Positions 1 to 6,154 of a DNA stretch of 17,213 bases are shown in pieces (positions within the stretch are counted from its first letter, which is position 1; each line of letters opens with the position of its first letter). Origin of the DNA: an uncultured bacterium. GTDB lineage: Bacteria > Planctomycetota > Phycisphaerae > Sedimentisphaerales > Anaerobacaceae. Below the pieces are notes generated by a model. The model saw only the letters and a list, made by a program, of their open reading frames with translations, searched no databases and was not told where the DNA came from. A program made the position numbers and the translations under genes. Location of the stretch: NCBI GenBank assembly GCA_913009865.1, contig CAJVYK010000021.1, positions 1 through 17,213 on the forward strand, in the 5' to 3' direction.

Positions 1-16
1 TCTCCGCTACGATCAG

Positions 17-74
17 TATCTTCTGCACCTAACAATGATTATACAGTCTGTATAAGAAGTTCCCGTTGCTTCTT
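17..74 (-). repeat. Compound repeat copy 1, downstream of the TIR gene
   Basis: This copy contains a perfect 17-bp palindrome, TTATACAGTCTGTATAA (39-55), fused to an inverted-repeat segment AAGAAG-n9-CTTCTT (54-74). Read on the minus strand, the palindrome is followed by GTTAGGT (33-27) and a purine-rich leader (32-17) that matches the leader just upstream of the TIR gene at 11 of 16 positions, with mostly transition differences. Copy 2 (761-852) has the same parts in the same order. The palindrome could be an operator and the whole unit a cassette boundary; both roles are inferred. Confidence 0.75.
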
Positions 75-152
75 CAATATTTATCCGTCTATGGCGGACT
101 CGTCTGTCCTCTGTAGCAATTCCTTACGAAGGAGGATCCAATCTCTTATGTT

Positions 153-755
153 TTAATACATGAATTCTTTTGGTGCCTTTTGGCTTTTTGTCCAAACCAA
201 TGTGTTCAAAATACTATTTATCAGAATTGCGAAGTTCTTTCTTCGCCTGTAGGGGGTTGTGAAGTCAGCATAGAATTTGCCTGTGAGAAATTTTGGAAGT
301 TTACAATCATCTTTGATTAGTGGCAGGACAGTTAGCTTCTTTCCCGCTATTTGTCGAGTCATAGCTATTTCTAGCTCCTCCTTAACCCAACTAGATTTAA
401 TTGACGCCTTGGATATCACGACCAATACAAAATCGACATCGTAAATAGCTTTACTGAGGCATGAGAGTATTGAGTCTCCAACATTGAGCTCTGCCTCATC
501 AAGCCACACACCTATCCCATGATTCTCAAGTTTTCGGGCTAATGGGCGGACAAATCCCTTATCCCGGTGGCTGTGACTTAAAAAAATCTTTGGCTGACAC
601 ACACCAAACCCAAAAGATTTTGCCAATCGTTTAATTTCAGATTCAGACAGTGGCTTTAATTCTTTCGCAAGCTCATTAGTTACCCAAATGCGGTCATTAA
701 GTGATAGCCTACGATATAGGCCAATGCTCTTTTTGAGACTTTTCTTTGCTTTCAT
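153..755 (-). CDS. TIR-domain protein (probable anti-phage effector)
   Basis: This encodes a 200-residue protein. A short charged helical N-terminus (1-54) precedes a bacterial TIR domain (about 56-185). Visible TIR signatures are PKIFLSHSHRDK (55-66), the GVWLDEAEL strand/loop (82-90), DFVLVVIS (108-115) and SSWVKEELEIA (121-131). Glu126/127 beside Trp123 match the position of the catalytic Glu of NAD-cleaving TIR domains such as SARM1. Many bacterial TIR proteins deplete NAD+ or make a signal nucleotide during phage infection; that role here is inferred. I chose the ATG at 755 because AGGAG lies 8 bases upstream; a TTG at 776 would add seven residues. No sensor or effector domain is fused, so sensing may come from the short N-terminus or a partner. 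The AbiV gene upstream on the same strand supports a defence locus. The gene looks AT-rich relative to the cell-wall genes. Confidence 0.85.
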   Translation of the reverse strand: MKAKKSLKKSIGLYRRLSLNDRIWVTNELAKELKPLSESEIKRLAKSFGFGVCQPKIFLSHSHRDKGFVRPLARKLENHGIGVWLDEAELNVGDSILSCLSKAIYDVDFVLVVISKASIKSSWVKEELEIAMTRQIAGKKLTVLPLIKDDCKLPKFLTGKFYADFTTPYRRRKNFAILINSILNTLVWTKSQKAPKEFMY

Positions 756-760
756 GATTT

Positions 761-852
761 TCTCTCCTACGCCCAAGCATAATTATACAGTCTGTATAAA
801 ACGGGAAAGACAGACTTCTTTGTTTCTATTTAAGAAGTTCCCGTTGCTTCTT
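761..852 (-). repeat. Compound repeat copy 2, between AbiV and TIR genes
   Basis: This second copy holds the same 17-bp palindrome (783-799) and the same AAGAAG-n9-CTTCTT segment (832-852). Between them are about 32 bp absent from copy 1. The extra bases complete a hairpin: AACGGGAA (800-807) pairs with TTCCCGTT (838-845), and ACTTCTT with AAGAAGT inside it. The leader part (776-761 on the minus strand) includes the AGGAG ribosome binding site of the TIR gene. It lies between the AbiV stop and the TIR start, so it can affect expression of the downstream gene. Confidence 0.75.
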
Positions 853-861
853 GCTTTTCTG

Positions 862-880
862 TTCAACCTCTTTCGTTGAA
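862..880. repeat. Short hairpin downstream of the AbiV gene
   Basis: TTCAAC (862-867) and GTTGAA (875-880) form a 6-bp stem with a 7-base loop, between the AbiV stop (933) and compound repeat copy 2. There is no T-tract after it on the minus strand, so it is not a clear intrinsic terminator. It may be part of a longer structured boundary element with the adjacent repeat. Confidence 0.35.
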
Positions 881-932
881 TGATTCCGCGCGTTCAAACA
901 AGCTGTGCACCCGACCCGGCTGAAAGTGTTTG

Positions 933-1595
933 TTATCTGTCCAAAAAATTCTTCTTCCAAACTTCGTACCAACGCCTTGATTTTAACTGTGACTTGAATT
1001 TCCAATTATGCTTCAGTCTACGATACAAATTATTATCTATAATATCATTCATCGCTTCAATCCAAAAAATGCCGTCTTCTTGCATGTTGACATTACACAT
1101 ATCGAGTAGCGCGTCATTAATCAATGATATCTGCTGTTTTGCATCTTTCGAAGAAAATGAAAAAGGAGTCTGAATCCTACTGCTAAAATCGACCTTTCCT
1201 TTATTTAATTTTAATCCAACATAAGTAGCTTTCTGTTTCTTCGATTCTAGTTTTTTTTCCTCAATTAGTTTGACATAAGCAGGAGAGAAATCGAATAGTT
1301 CCCTGGCCAGAAATGCTTTTTGTTTCCATTGATGCGAAAAATACAAACCCAAATATTTTTCTTCTTCCTTGGGTTCCATGGGGCCGGTGTCTTTTGAATG
1401 GAAATAATAGACTTCCAATTCCTTTGCTTTTCCTAGTTCTTCCAAGGCCAAAACTGAAAGCTGAAAGGCTGAGGGGTAAGATTTATTTTTGTATAAAAGA
1501 ATAGAATCAAAGTGAAGCCTAATAGCATTCTTTAGTGAGAGTTCAGCCAATCTTTCAAGTTTATAGAAGCTTATATTTTTCTTATTAAGGCTCAT
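933..1595 (-). CDS. AbiV-family abortive infection protein
   Basis: This encodes 220 residues, mostly helical. The N-terminal part (about 14-65) has the pattern of the AbiV family: LAELSLKNAIRLHFDSILL followed by A-F-Q-L-S-V-L-A-L-E-E-L-G-K, that is, an Asn-Ala helix and then an LA.EE.GKA core. In Lactococcus, AbiV stops phage growth by blocking translation after it meets a phage partner; the same mechanism here is only a family-level expectation. The C-terminal half (100-220) is basic and rich in Trp and Arg, and I recognise nothing in it. The ATG at 1595 is the first start in frame with the conserved core; no good Shine-Dalgarno sequence precedes it. A TIR gene lies 177 bp downstream on the same strand, so the two are probably co-transcribed defence genes. 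Confidence 0.75.
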   Translation of the reverse strand: MSLNKKNISFYKLERLAELSLKNAIRLHFDSILLYKNKSYPSAFQLSVLALEELGKAKELEVYYFHSKDTGPMEPKEEEKYLGLYFSHQWKQKAFLARELFDFSPAYVKLIEEKKLESKKQKATYVGLKLNKGKVDFSSRIQTPFSFSSKDAKQQISLINDALLDMCNVNMQEDGIFWIEAMNDIIDNNLYRRLKHNWKFKSQLKSRRWYEVWKKNFLDR

Positions 1596-1673
1596 TGAAC
1601 AATAAAAACAGTCACCAACTTTTTCTGCCCTACATTAGATTATCAAACCACAATCCCCCAATTCCCGTCAATT

Positions 1674-1752
1674 AAATTCGTATCTCGTATGCCGCCTCCT
1701 GCTTGAAAAAAAAAACAAGTCTCGTGAAGCGTATCTCGTGGCTGAGATCCGC
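1674..1752. repeat. Heptad-periodic repeat region with CTTG-A10-CAAG hairpin
   Basis: TCTCGTG recurs at 1720-1726 and 1734-1740, exactly 14 bases apart, and TCG-containing heptads run through 1674-1694. A run of ten A flanked by CTTG and CAAG (1702-1719) sits in the centre. Parts resemble the heptads at 14336-14384 (GTATCTC, CTCGTGAAGC). This is the least regular of the heptad loci. Confidence 0.45.
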
Positions 1753-1826
1753 TCCCGGATGCATCACGCCTTTAGCGACATAAAATAACACAAAAAAATG
1801 GAAAAGGCGAAGAAAAATCCCCCCAG

Positions 1827-1984
1827 TACCCATCCTTCGTTGTCCCGAAGGGATGCCTAACGGCACTACGGAGGGCAAGCAGGAGTGGGTAAAAAGGACA
1901 AAAATTCCCCCCACCGCAGGGGTGGGGGCTATATGTAACGGCAAAACCTCAGGATAAACCCCCTGCGATGCAGGGGGCTAAATG
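1827..1984. repeat. Cluster of G/C-rich hairpins in the gene-free spacer
   Basis: The stretch 1596-2193 has no convincing gene. It holds a long imperfect inverted repeat closed by TACCCA (1827-1832) and TGGGTA (1886-1891). Next is a perfect 8-bp stem, CCCCCACC/GGTGGGGG (1908-1915 with 1921-1928), and another, CCCCCTGC/GCAGGGGG (1959-1966 with 1970-1977). The last two each end in GGGGGCTAnATG, so they are related copies. Neither is followed by a T-tract on the plus strand, so I do not call them terminators. Confidence 0.6.
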
Positions 1985-2020
1985 AAGAGGAAACGCTTCG
2001 CGAAAGTAATTTTAATAGAT

Positions 2021-2046
2021 TCTTCACGTCGTTCAGAATGACCGTG
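2021..2046. repeat. Dispersed-repeat-like motif
   Basis: The segment around 2021-2046 (minus-strand sense: GTCATTCTGAACGACGTGAA and on) resembles a short repeat of the type GTCATTCTGA-GCGAAGCGAAGAA that I recall as common in intergenic regions of many environmental bacterial genomes. The identification rests on recall of the pattern, not on a search. Confidence 0.35.
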
Positions 2047-2048
2047 AG

Positions 2049-2090
2049 GAATATCGAATATCGAACAAGGAATAATGAACGCCGAAGTAA
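2049..2090. repeat. Heptad repeat array, GAANNNN x6
   Basis: Six consecutive 7-mers each start with GAA: GAATATC, GAATATC, GAACAAG, GAATAAT, GAACGCC and GAAGTAA. It lies about 100 bp upstream of the methyltransferase gene. No inverted partner arm is obvious. Confidence 0.7.
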
Positions 2091-2159
2091 AAAGGGGGAG
2101 CGATAATTGGTTTTGAATTTTGAGTTAGGTGCGAGAGTGGAGGGGATAGGTAAATCCAC

Positions 2160-2185
2160 TTGCAAAGTCAGTGCTAATCTATAAT
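2160..2185 (+). promoter_or_regulatory. Probable promoter of the methyltransferase-lnt operon
   Basis: A perfect -10 box, TATAAT, is at 2180-2185. Upstream, TTGCAA (2160-2165) could serve as a -35, but the 14-bp spacing is short. Transcription would start near 2192, which leaves only about two bases before the ATG at 2194 and implies a leaderless mRNA. No Shine-Dalgarno sequence is present, which fits. Confidence 0.5.
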
Positions 2186-2193
2186 ATGTCGCT

Positions 2194-3141
2194 ATGCAAA
2201 AGTTTCTCAATAAGATAATTTGCGGCGACTGTATAGAGGTTCTGGGTAAAATTGATGAACCTTTCGCAGACTTGATTTTTGCCGACCCGCCATTCAATAT
2301 CGGATACAAATACGACAAATATCATGACAAAGTAAAAAGTAAAAACTACGTCGCCTGGACAAAAGACTGGATGACGGCCTGTAAAAAAGTTCTAAAGCCA
2401 CACGGCTCGTTTTACATAGCCATAGGCGATGACTATGCTGCGAATGTAAAAATCATAGCTGACGAACTGGGACTTTTTATGCGCAACTGGATAATATGGC
2501 ATTATACTTTCGGCCAACAAACGAAAAATAAATTCGCACGCTCCCATACACACATATTCTACTTCGCCAACGACAAAAAGAACTTCACTTTTAACGACTA
2601 TGCTGTTCGTGTCCCTTCGGACAGGCAATTAATTTATAACGATAAGCGAGCTAATCCAGCAGGCAAGCTGCCTGATGACGTCTGGAATAGATTTTCTCGT
2701 GTGTGTGGAACGTTCAAGGAGCGCGCCGGCTGGCACCCCTGCCAGATGCCGGAAAGCCTTTTAAAAAGAATCATAGCAGTAAGCTCCAACCCTGGAGATT
2801 GTGTGCTCGACCCTTTTAGCGGCTCGGGAACTACAGCAGCAGCAGCTTGTCAACAGGGAAGAAATTATGTCGGCGTGGAAATCTCTCAAGAGTACGTTGG
2901 AAACACTAACAAACGTTTGGCAAAATTGAAAAAGCGGCGTTGTGGCAATTTGTCTTTGAAGCCAGCCGAGTTGAGCGAACTGAAACGGCTATTATCCGAT
3001 ATGAATATACCAGCAAAGAAGATAGCCATGAACCAAAACCTTTCGGAGCTGTTTACAAATCAATTTGCTGTGCGAATGAACAACCAAAAGCGCTACAGCA
3101 CAGAAGAGATAGTGACGGCTTTAGAGGATTTGGCCTATTGA
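2194..3141 (+). CDS. Site-specific DNA methyltransferase (N6-A or N4-C), beta class
   Basis: This encodes 315 residues. It transfers a methyl group from S-adenosylmethionine to an exocyclic amino group of adenine or cytosine in DNA. The catalytic motif IV is DPPFN (31-35) near the N-terminus. The SAM-binding motif I, DPFSGSGTT (206-214), is near the C-terminal third, with VGVEIS (226-231) after it. The order IV then I marks the beta class, which includes HinfI, DpnA and CcrM-type enzymes. Residues 176-190 (ERAGWHPCQMPESLL) are typical of the region before motif I. A C-terminal helical extension (250-315) may contact DNA. No restriction endonuclease is adjacent, so it is probably an orphan enzyme. 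Its stop overlaps the TTG start of lnt by four bases, which is an unusual operon partner. The recognition site cannot be read from the sequence. Confidence 0.85.
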   Translation: MQKFLNKIICGDCIEVLGKIDEPFADLIFADPPFNIGYKYDKYHDKVKSKNYVAWTKDWMTACKKVLKPHGSFYIAIGDDYAANVKIIADELGLFMRNWIIWHYTFGQQTKNKFARSHTHIFYFANDKKNFTFNDYAVRVPSDRQLIYNDKRANPAGKLPDDVWNRFSRVCGTFKERAGWHPCQMPESLLKRIIAVSSNPGDCVLDPFSGSGTTAAAACQQGRNYVGVEISQEYVGNTNKRLAKLKKRRCGNLSLKPAELSELKRLLSDMNIPAKKIAMNQNLSELFTNQFAVRMNNQKRYSTEEIVTALEDLAY

Positions 3142-4901
3142 AAAGTGTGAAGATAAAGAACATTCTGCTACTTTGCTGGCCGTTTGTTGCCAGTGGGTTA
3201 ATGCTGACGGTTATCCAGCCGTCGATTAGCTTCTCGGCGTTAGCGTGGGTAGCACTTGTACCTTTCATTCTCGTTTGTTCGCCGGCTGCAAAATCTAAAT
3301 CCTTAGCTCTTATTGCCTATCTGGTTTCACTTTGTTACTGGCTCGGTAACCTGTATTGGATATATCCGGTTACACTGCCCGGCTGGCTGGCCTTCTGTTT
3401 TTATACGGCGCTGCTCTGGCCGATACTGGCTTTTGCTTTGCAATATTGCAGAAAAAAAAAGATACCGCTGTTCATCGCTGTGCCGGTGTTGTTCGTCGGA
3501 GCCGAACGGCTGCAGGGGCTTTTCCTGGGTGGTTTTTTCTGGCGGTTTCTGGCTCACAGCCAGTATCAAAATATCACACTCATCCAGATAGCTGACATAT
3601 TCGGCGCAGCCGGCGTCTCGTTTCTGATAGCAATGGTCAATGGATTGATAGCTGAACTGATAATTGCCGCCGGAGGGAAAAACCTTTTCAAAATCAGTAA
3701 TCTTCTAAAAACGGCCCTGGTGTGCGGCGCAGTTGTTGCCGCTGTAATTTACGGGCGATGGAGAATAAACCAATCGGATAAATTCATCGAGGCCGGACCA
3801 TTGGTCGCCGCAGTGCAGTCGAACGTTCCGCAGTCGGTTAAGGAATCGGGGCAGGCAGATAGTGTGATATTCGATGGGCTGCTGCGGGACAGTTACGCAA
3901 GCGCTAAGGCCGGCGCTGAACTAATCGTCTGGCCGGAGACAATGGCACAGGCCATATTAGATACAGGGGTATGGCCGTTTCTGGTTTCTTCGGAGACTGA
4001 AAAGAATTTCGACAATGCCCTCAGGGAACATTCGAAAAATACGGCCTATGTGCTCGTAGGTGCGCCCGGCGGCCAAATCAGGCGGCGAAAGGATGATTTA
4101 AGTATCTATCTTGCCAGGTATAACTCGGCGTTTCTTTACAAGCCCAACGGAGAACAGGCAAAAGAAAAGTACAATAAAATTCATCTGGTTCCCTTCGGTG
4201 AAGTGGTACCCTTTAAGAAGAGCGCACCATGGCTTCATAAACTTTTGATGAAATTTACTCCCTATGATTACGATTATACGCTCGACTATGGCAGCGAATA
4301 CACCGTTTTTGAAATGGCCGACGGCAAAAAAATAGCGGATAGTAATAGCGTAGAGCGGACAGGAAAAGAAAAACTAAACGCTATACGCTATACGCTAAAC
4401 GCTAAACGCTACAAATTCAGCGTGATGATTTGTTACGAGGGTACCGTCCCTGCAATTGCCCGAAGATTTGCAGTAGATAAACAGGGCCGAAAACGTATTG
4501 ACTGGCTGGTTAATATAAGTAACGACGGCTGGTTCGTACGATTCAGGAATGGAAAAGTCTTTCCCAGTACGGAACTGGCTCAGCACGCAGCTATCTACGC
4601 CTTCAGAGCGGTCGAAAACAGACTGGCCGTCGTGCGGAGCGTTAATACGGGTATAAGCTGTCTGGTCGATACGCTCGGGCGTATAAGAAATGGTTTTCTG
4701 GCAGGGACTTTGCCGCGCCAAGCTATGAAGCGGACGGGTTGTGCTGGATGGTTTGTCGATAGAGTGCCGATAGATAAAAGAACCACCTTTTTTAGCAGGA
4801 ACGGGCAATGGCTGGATTTTTGTTGTGCTCTCGGCTTGTGTTTGTTCATAATGGCAGCGGGCGTAAGGTGGAAAATGAAAAACAGCAGGAGCAAAAAATG
4901 A
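3138..4901 (+). CDS. lnt: Apolipoprotein N-acyltransferase
   Basis: This encodes 587 residues, longer than the E. coli enzyme (512). Lnt is an inner-membrane protein that adds the third acyl chain to the N-terminal Cys of lipoproteins. The N-terminal 210 residues hold about six to seven membrane segments, and a nitrilase-type domain follows (about 221-530). The catalytic triad is visible: Glu267 in VWPETM, Lys347 in YNKIHLVPFGE and Cys432 in VMICYEG. A last membrane helix lies near 558-577. I chose the TTG at 3138: GAGGA is 9 bases upstream and the codon overlaps the methyltransferase stop (TTGA). A GTG at 3147 is the alternative. A 7-bp-periodic repeat (4333-4412) sits in frame between the strand at FEMADGKK and the catalytic Cys strand, adding roughly 20-27 residues. 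The downstream gene encodes a lipoprotein, a likely substrate. Confidence 0.9.
   Translation: MKSVKIKNILLLCWPFVASGLMLTVIQPSISFSALAWVALVPFILVCSPAAKSKSLALIAYLVSLCYWLGNLYWIYPVTLPGWLAFCFYTALLWPILAFALQYCRKKKIPLFIAVPVLFVGAERLQGLFLGGFFWRFLAHSQYQNITLIQIADIFGAAGVSFLIAMVNGLIAELIIAAGGKNLFKISNLLKTALVCGAVVAAVIYGRWRINQSDKFIEAGPLVAAVQSNVPQSVKESGQADSVIFDGLLRDSYASAKAGAELIVWPETMAQAILDTGVWPFLVSSETEKNFDNALREHSKNTAYVLVGAPGGQIRRRKDDLSIYLARYNSAFLYKPNGEQAKEKYNKIHLVPFGEVVPFKKSAPWLHKLLMKFTPYDYDYTLDYGSEYTVFEMADGKKIADSNSVERTGKEKLNAIRYTLNAKRYKFSVMICYEGTVPAIARRFAVDKQGRKRIDWLVNISNDGWFVRFRNGKVFPSTELAQHAAIYAFRAVENRLAVVRSVNTGISCLVDTLGRIRNGFLAGTLPRQAMKRTGCAGWFVDRVPIDKRTTFFSRNGQWLDFCCALGLCLFIMAAGVRWKMKNSRSKK
4333..4412 (+). repeat. 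Heptad repeat inserted in frame within lnt
   Basis: The right arm is five ACGCTAN heptamers (4378-4412: ACGCTAT twice, ACGCTAA twice, ACGCTAC). The left arm (4333-4359) has TAGCG-containing heptads in inverse complement, e.g. TAGCGTAGAGCG against CGCTATACGCTA. It is read through as protein and yields a 7-residue echo, LNAIRYT then LNAKRYK. Family knowledge says Lnt lacks such a segment just before the catalytic Cys strand. Confidence 0.8.
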
Positions 4902-4991
4902 AAAATGTAAAAGCTTGTCCTTATGCGAAGCCGAAAGATATGAATTTTAAGTTATGGCTTTTAGCTTTTAGCTTTGTGCTTTTAGCTTTTA
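4894..4991 (+). repeat. Heptad repeat covering lnt stop and lipoprotein start/signal peptide
   Basis: The left arm is AAAAATG, AAAAATG, TAAAAGC (4894-4914). The right arm is GCTTTTA, GCTTTTA, GCTTTGT, GCTTTTA, GCTTTTA (4957-4991). The arms are inverse complements in part (TAAAAGC/GCTTTTA). The lnt stop and the lipoprotein start lie in the left arm, and the hydrophobic core of the signal peptide is encoded by the right arm. A close relative lies between mreD and mrdA (10344-10454). Confidence 0.8.
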
Positions 4992-5947
4992 TAGTCTTGG
5001 GCTGCAATGAATCGTTGCAAATAGCTATAGGCCATCCTGATAGTGTTGGCGACCTCAAAGCTGAAGCTGTCCGAATTATTCGGGATGGTTTGGCCGATGA
5101 TGACCCGCGAATCAGGCCTATGGCTATCGAAGTTGTCGCAGATACCAGGCAAATCGTGTTAATGCCTAAAGTGCAGCGATTACTAAAAGATGATTTCGTG
5201 CCGGTTAGGTTCGTGGCGGCCAAGGCGGTAGGCGATTTGAAATACTCCCTGGCGAAAAGCGAAATTATGCAATTATTGAAAGATGAAGACGGGAACGTCA
5301 GAATTGCCGCCGCTTATGCTGCTACCAGACTTGGCTCTGCTGAAAACTTTAATATCCTTCTTAAAGCGATAGCCAGTAGCGACAGAACAGTCAGAGCCAA
5401 CGCCGCTTTACTACTGGGAAAGAGCGGCGATAAAAGCGCACTAAAGTTTTTATATTGGGCCTTGCGACGCAACGATTCGGATGACAAAGTCAGATTTAAC
5501 GCAATAGAAGCGATAGCAAGGCTTGGTGATGAGCGGATATATCCGAAGCTGTGGGCAATGCTGATAAGCGCTCGCCCTGACGATAGAGTTACGGGGATAA
5601 GGGCAATGGGGGCATTAGGAACTGTACAGGCCAAAGATTCCCTGATTACTATGCTGGATGATGATGTATTAGAGGTTCGTCTGGCCGCAGCCGAACAGCT
5701 CGGCAAGCTCGGCGACAGCACCGGAGAGCCGGAAGTTCTTGATGTTTTTACGAAAAATCTGGCCCGCGGCATGGGTAAAGGAGATGCCGAACGTGTTAAG
5801 GCACGGGCAGCACTGGCGATAGGGGAAATCGGCACAGCGTCTCTTACAAAATTTCTGCCGCAACTGCTCCGAAGTGAGTCTAAATTCGTTCGTATTGCCG
5901 CTGCCAAGGCCGTTTTTTCAGTGTATAGTGGGAAACAAATCCGATGA
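4898..5947 (+). CDS. HEAT-repeat lipoprotein (probably 3'-frameshifted)
   Basis: This encodes 349 residues. A lipoprotein signal peptide ends in a lipobox, V-L-G-C, with Cys36 as the predicted acylated residue. From about residue 48 onward it is a chain of roughly nine PBS-lyase-type HEAT repeats, with the recurring pattern D..VR..AA..L...G. HEAT solenoids bind proteins; the partner is unknown. The ATG at 4898 overlaps the lnt stop (ATGA) and has AGGAG 6 bases upstream. An internal ATG at 4940 would give a more usual short n-region before the hydrophobic core. The protein should sit in the periplasm, tethered to a membrane, and be a substrate of Lnt and prolipoprotein-processing enzymes. The reading frame ends at 5947, but the next frame continues a HEAT-like sequence to 6041 (see findings), so the C-terminus may be truncated. 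Confidence 0.8.
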   Translation: MKNVKACPYAKPKDMNFKLWLLAFSFVLLAFIVLGCNESLQIAIGHPDSVGDLKAEAVRIIRDGLADDDPRIRPMAIEVVADTRQIVLMPKVQRLLKDDFVPVRFVAAKAVGDLKYSLAKSEIMQLLKDEDGNVRIAAAYAATRLGSAENFNILLKAIASSDRTVRANAALLLGKSGDKSALKFLYWALRRNDSDDKVRFNAIEAIARLGDERIYPKLWAMLISARPDDRVTGIRAMGALGTVQAKDSLITMLDDDVLEVRLAAAEQLGKLGDSTGEPEVLDVFTKNLARGMGKGDAERVKARAALAIGEIGTASLTKFLPQLLRSESKFVRIAAAKAVFSVYSGKQIR

Positions 5948-6041
5948 GCACTTGCTTAATGATCGGCAGAGTGAACTCCGATTAGCCGCCTCATTGCCCA
6001 TTTTGTCGCATTTGTTGTTGTATTTGCTAAAAATAGCTTGA
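5948..6041 (+). pseudogene. Out-of-frame continuation of the HEAT lipoprotein
   Basis: In the +1 frame (codon phase of 5943) the sequence reads DEHLLNDRQSELRLAASLPIL and then a leucine-rich tail, ending at a TGA at 6039-6041. ELRLAASLPIL fits the second helix of a HEAT repeat, like VRIAAAKAVF just upstream in the main frame. The two frames could be joined by losing one base in the T6 run at 5913-5918. It could be a true mutation, transcriptional slippage on T6 or a sequence error. Confidence 0.45.
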
Positions 6042-6087
6042 CCTTTCCGGGGCTGAAACGTAAAATATATTATTTATATGGTATAAT
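6038..6087 (+). promoter_or_regulatory. Promoter(s) upstream of the coiled-coil/mre cluster
   Basis: TTGACC (6038-6043) and TAAAAT (6061-6066) are separated by exactly 17 bp, a strong sigma-70-type promoter. A second start is possible from the extended -10 TGGTATAAT (6079-6087). The leader is 60-90 bases and no hairpin stands out. This promoter likely drives the coiled-coil gene and the 52-residue gene, and perhaps mreB and beyond. Confidence 0.65.
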
Positions 6088-6154
6088 GCGGTGTGATGTA
6101 CAATTTGCACCGGTAATGGGTGATTTGAAATACGGCTGGTGAAAGGAGCTAATC

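Noticed and set aside
39..55. LexA/SOS box
   Set aside because: The palindrome has ACAG-T-CTGT, not the CTGT-n8-ACAG spacing of the proteobacterial LexA box. The LexA site of this lineage is unknown to me.
17..852. Fully canonical integron attC sites around the TIR gene
   Set aside because: TTRRRY-type hexamers are at the right place, but I cannot find the paired RYYYAAC box complementary to GTTAGGT after the TIR stop, nor a clear L box, and one copy has CTTGGGC instead of G-TTRRRY. I keep only a cassette-like hypothesis.
862..880. Short attC from the ATTCAAC/GTTGAAC pair
   Set aside because: The pair fits RYYYAAC/GTTRRRY but spans only about 21 bp, too short for an attC site; it is more simply a small hairpin.
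1959..1977. Intrinsic terminator
   Set aside because: The stem is strong but no T-tract follows on the plus strand, and no gene on either strand ends beside it.
1672..2318. Two minus-strand open frames in the spacer
   Set aside because: They consist of hairpins and repeats, and one overlaps the start of the methyltransferase antisense. No family resemblance.
2940..3137. N-terminal extension of Lnt into the methyltransferase gene
   Set aside because: The frame is open but antithetical to Lnt, which starts with a short basic n-region before the first membrane helix. The TTG at 3138 with GAGGA explains the start.
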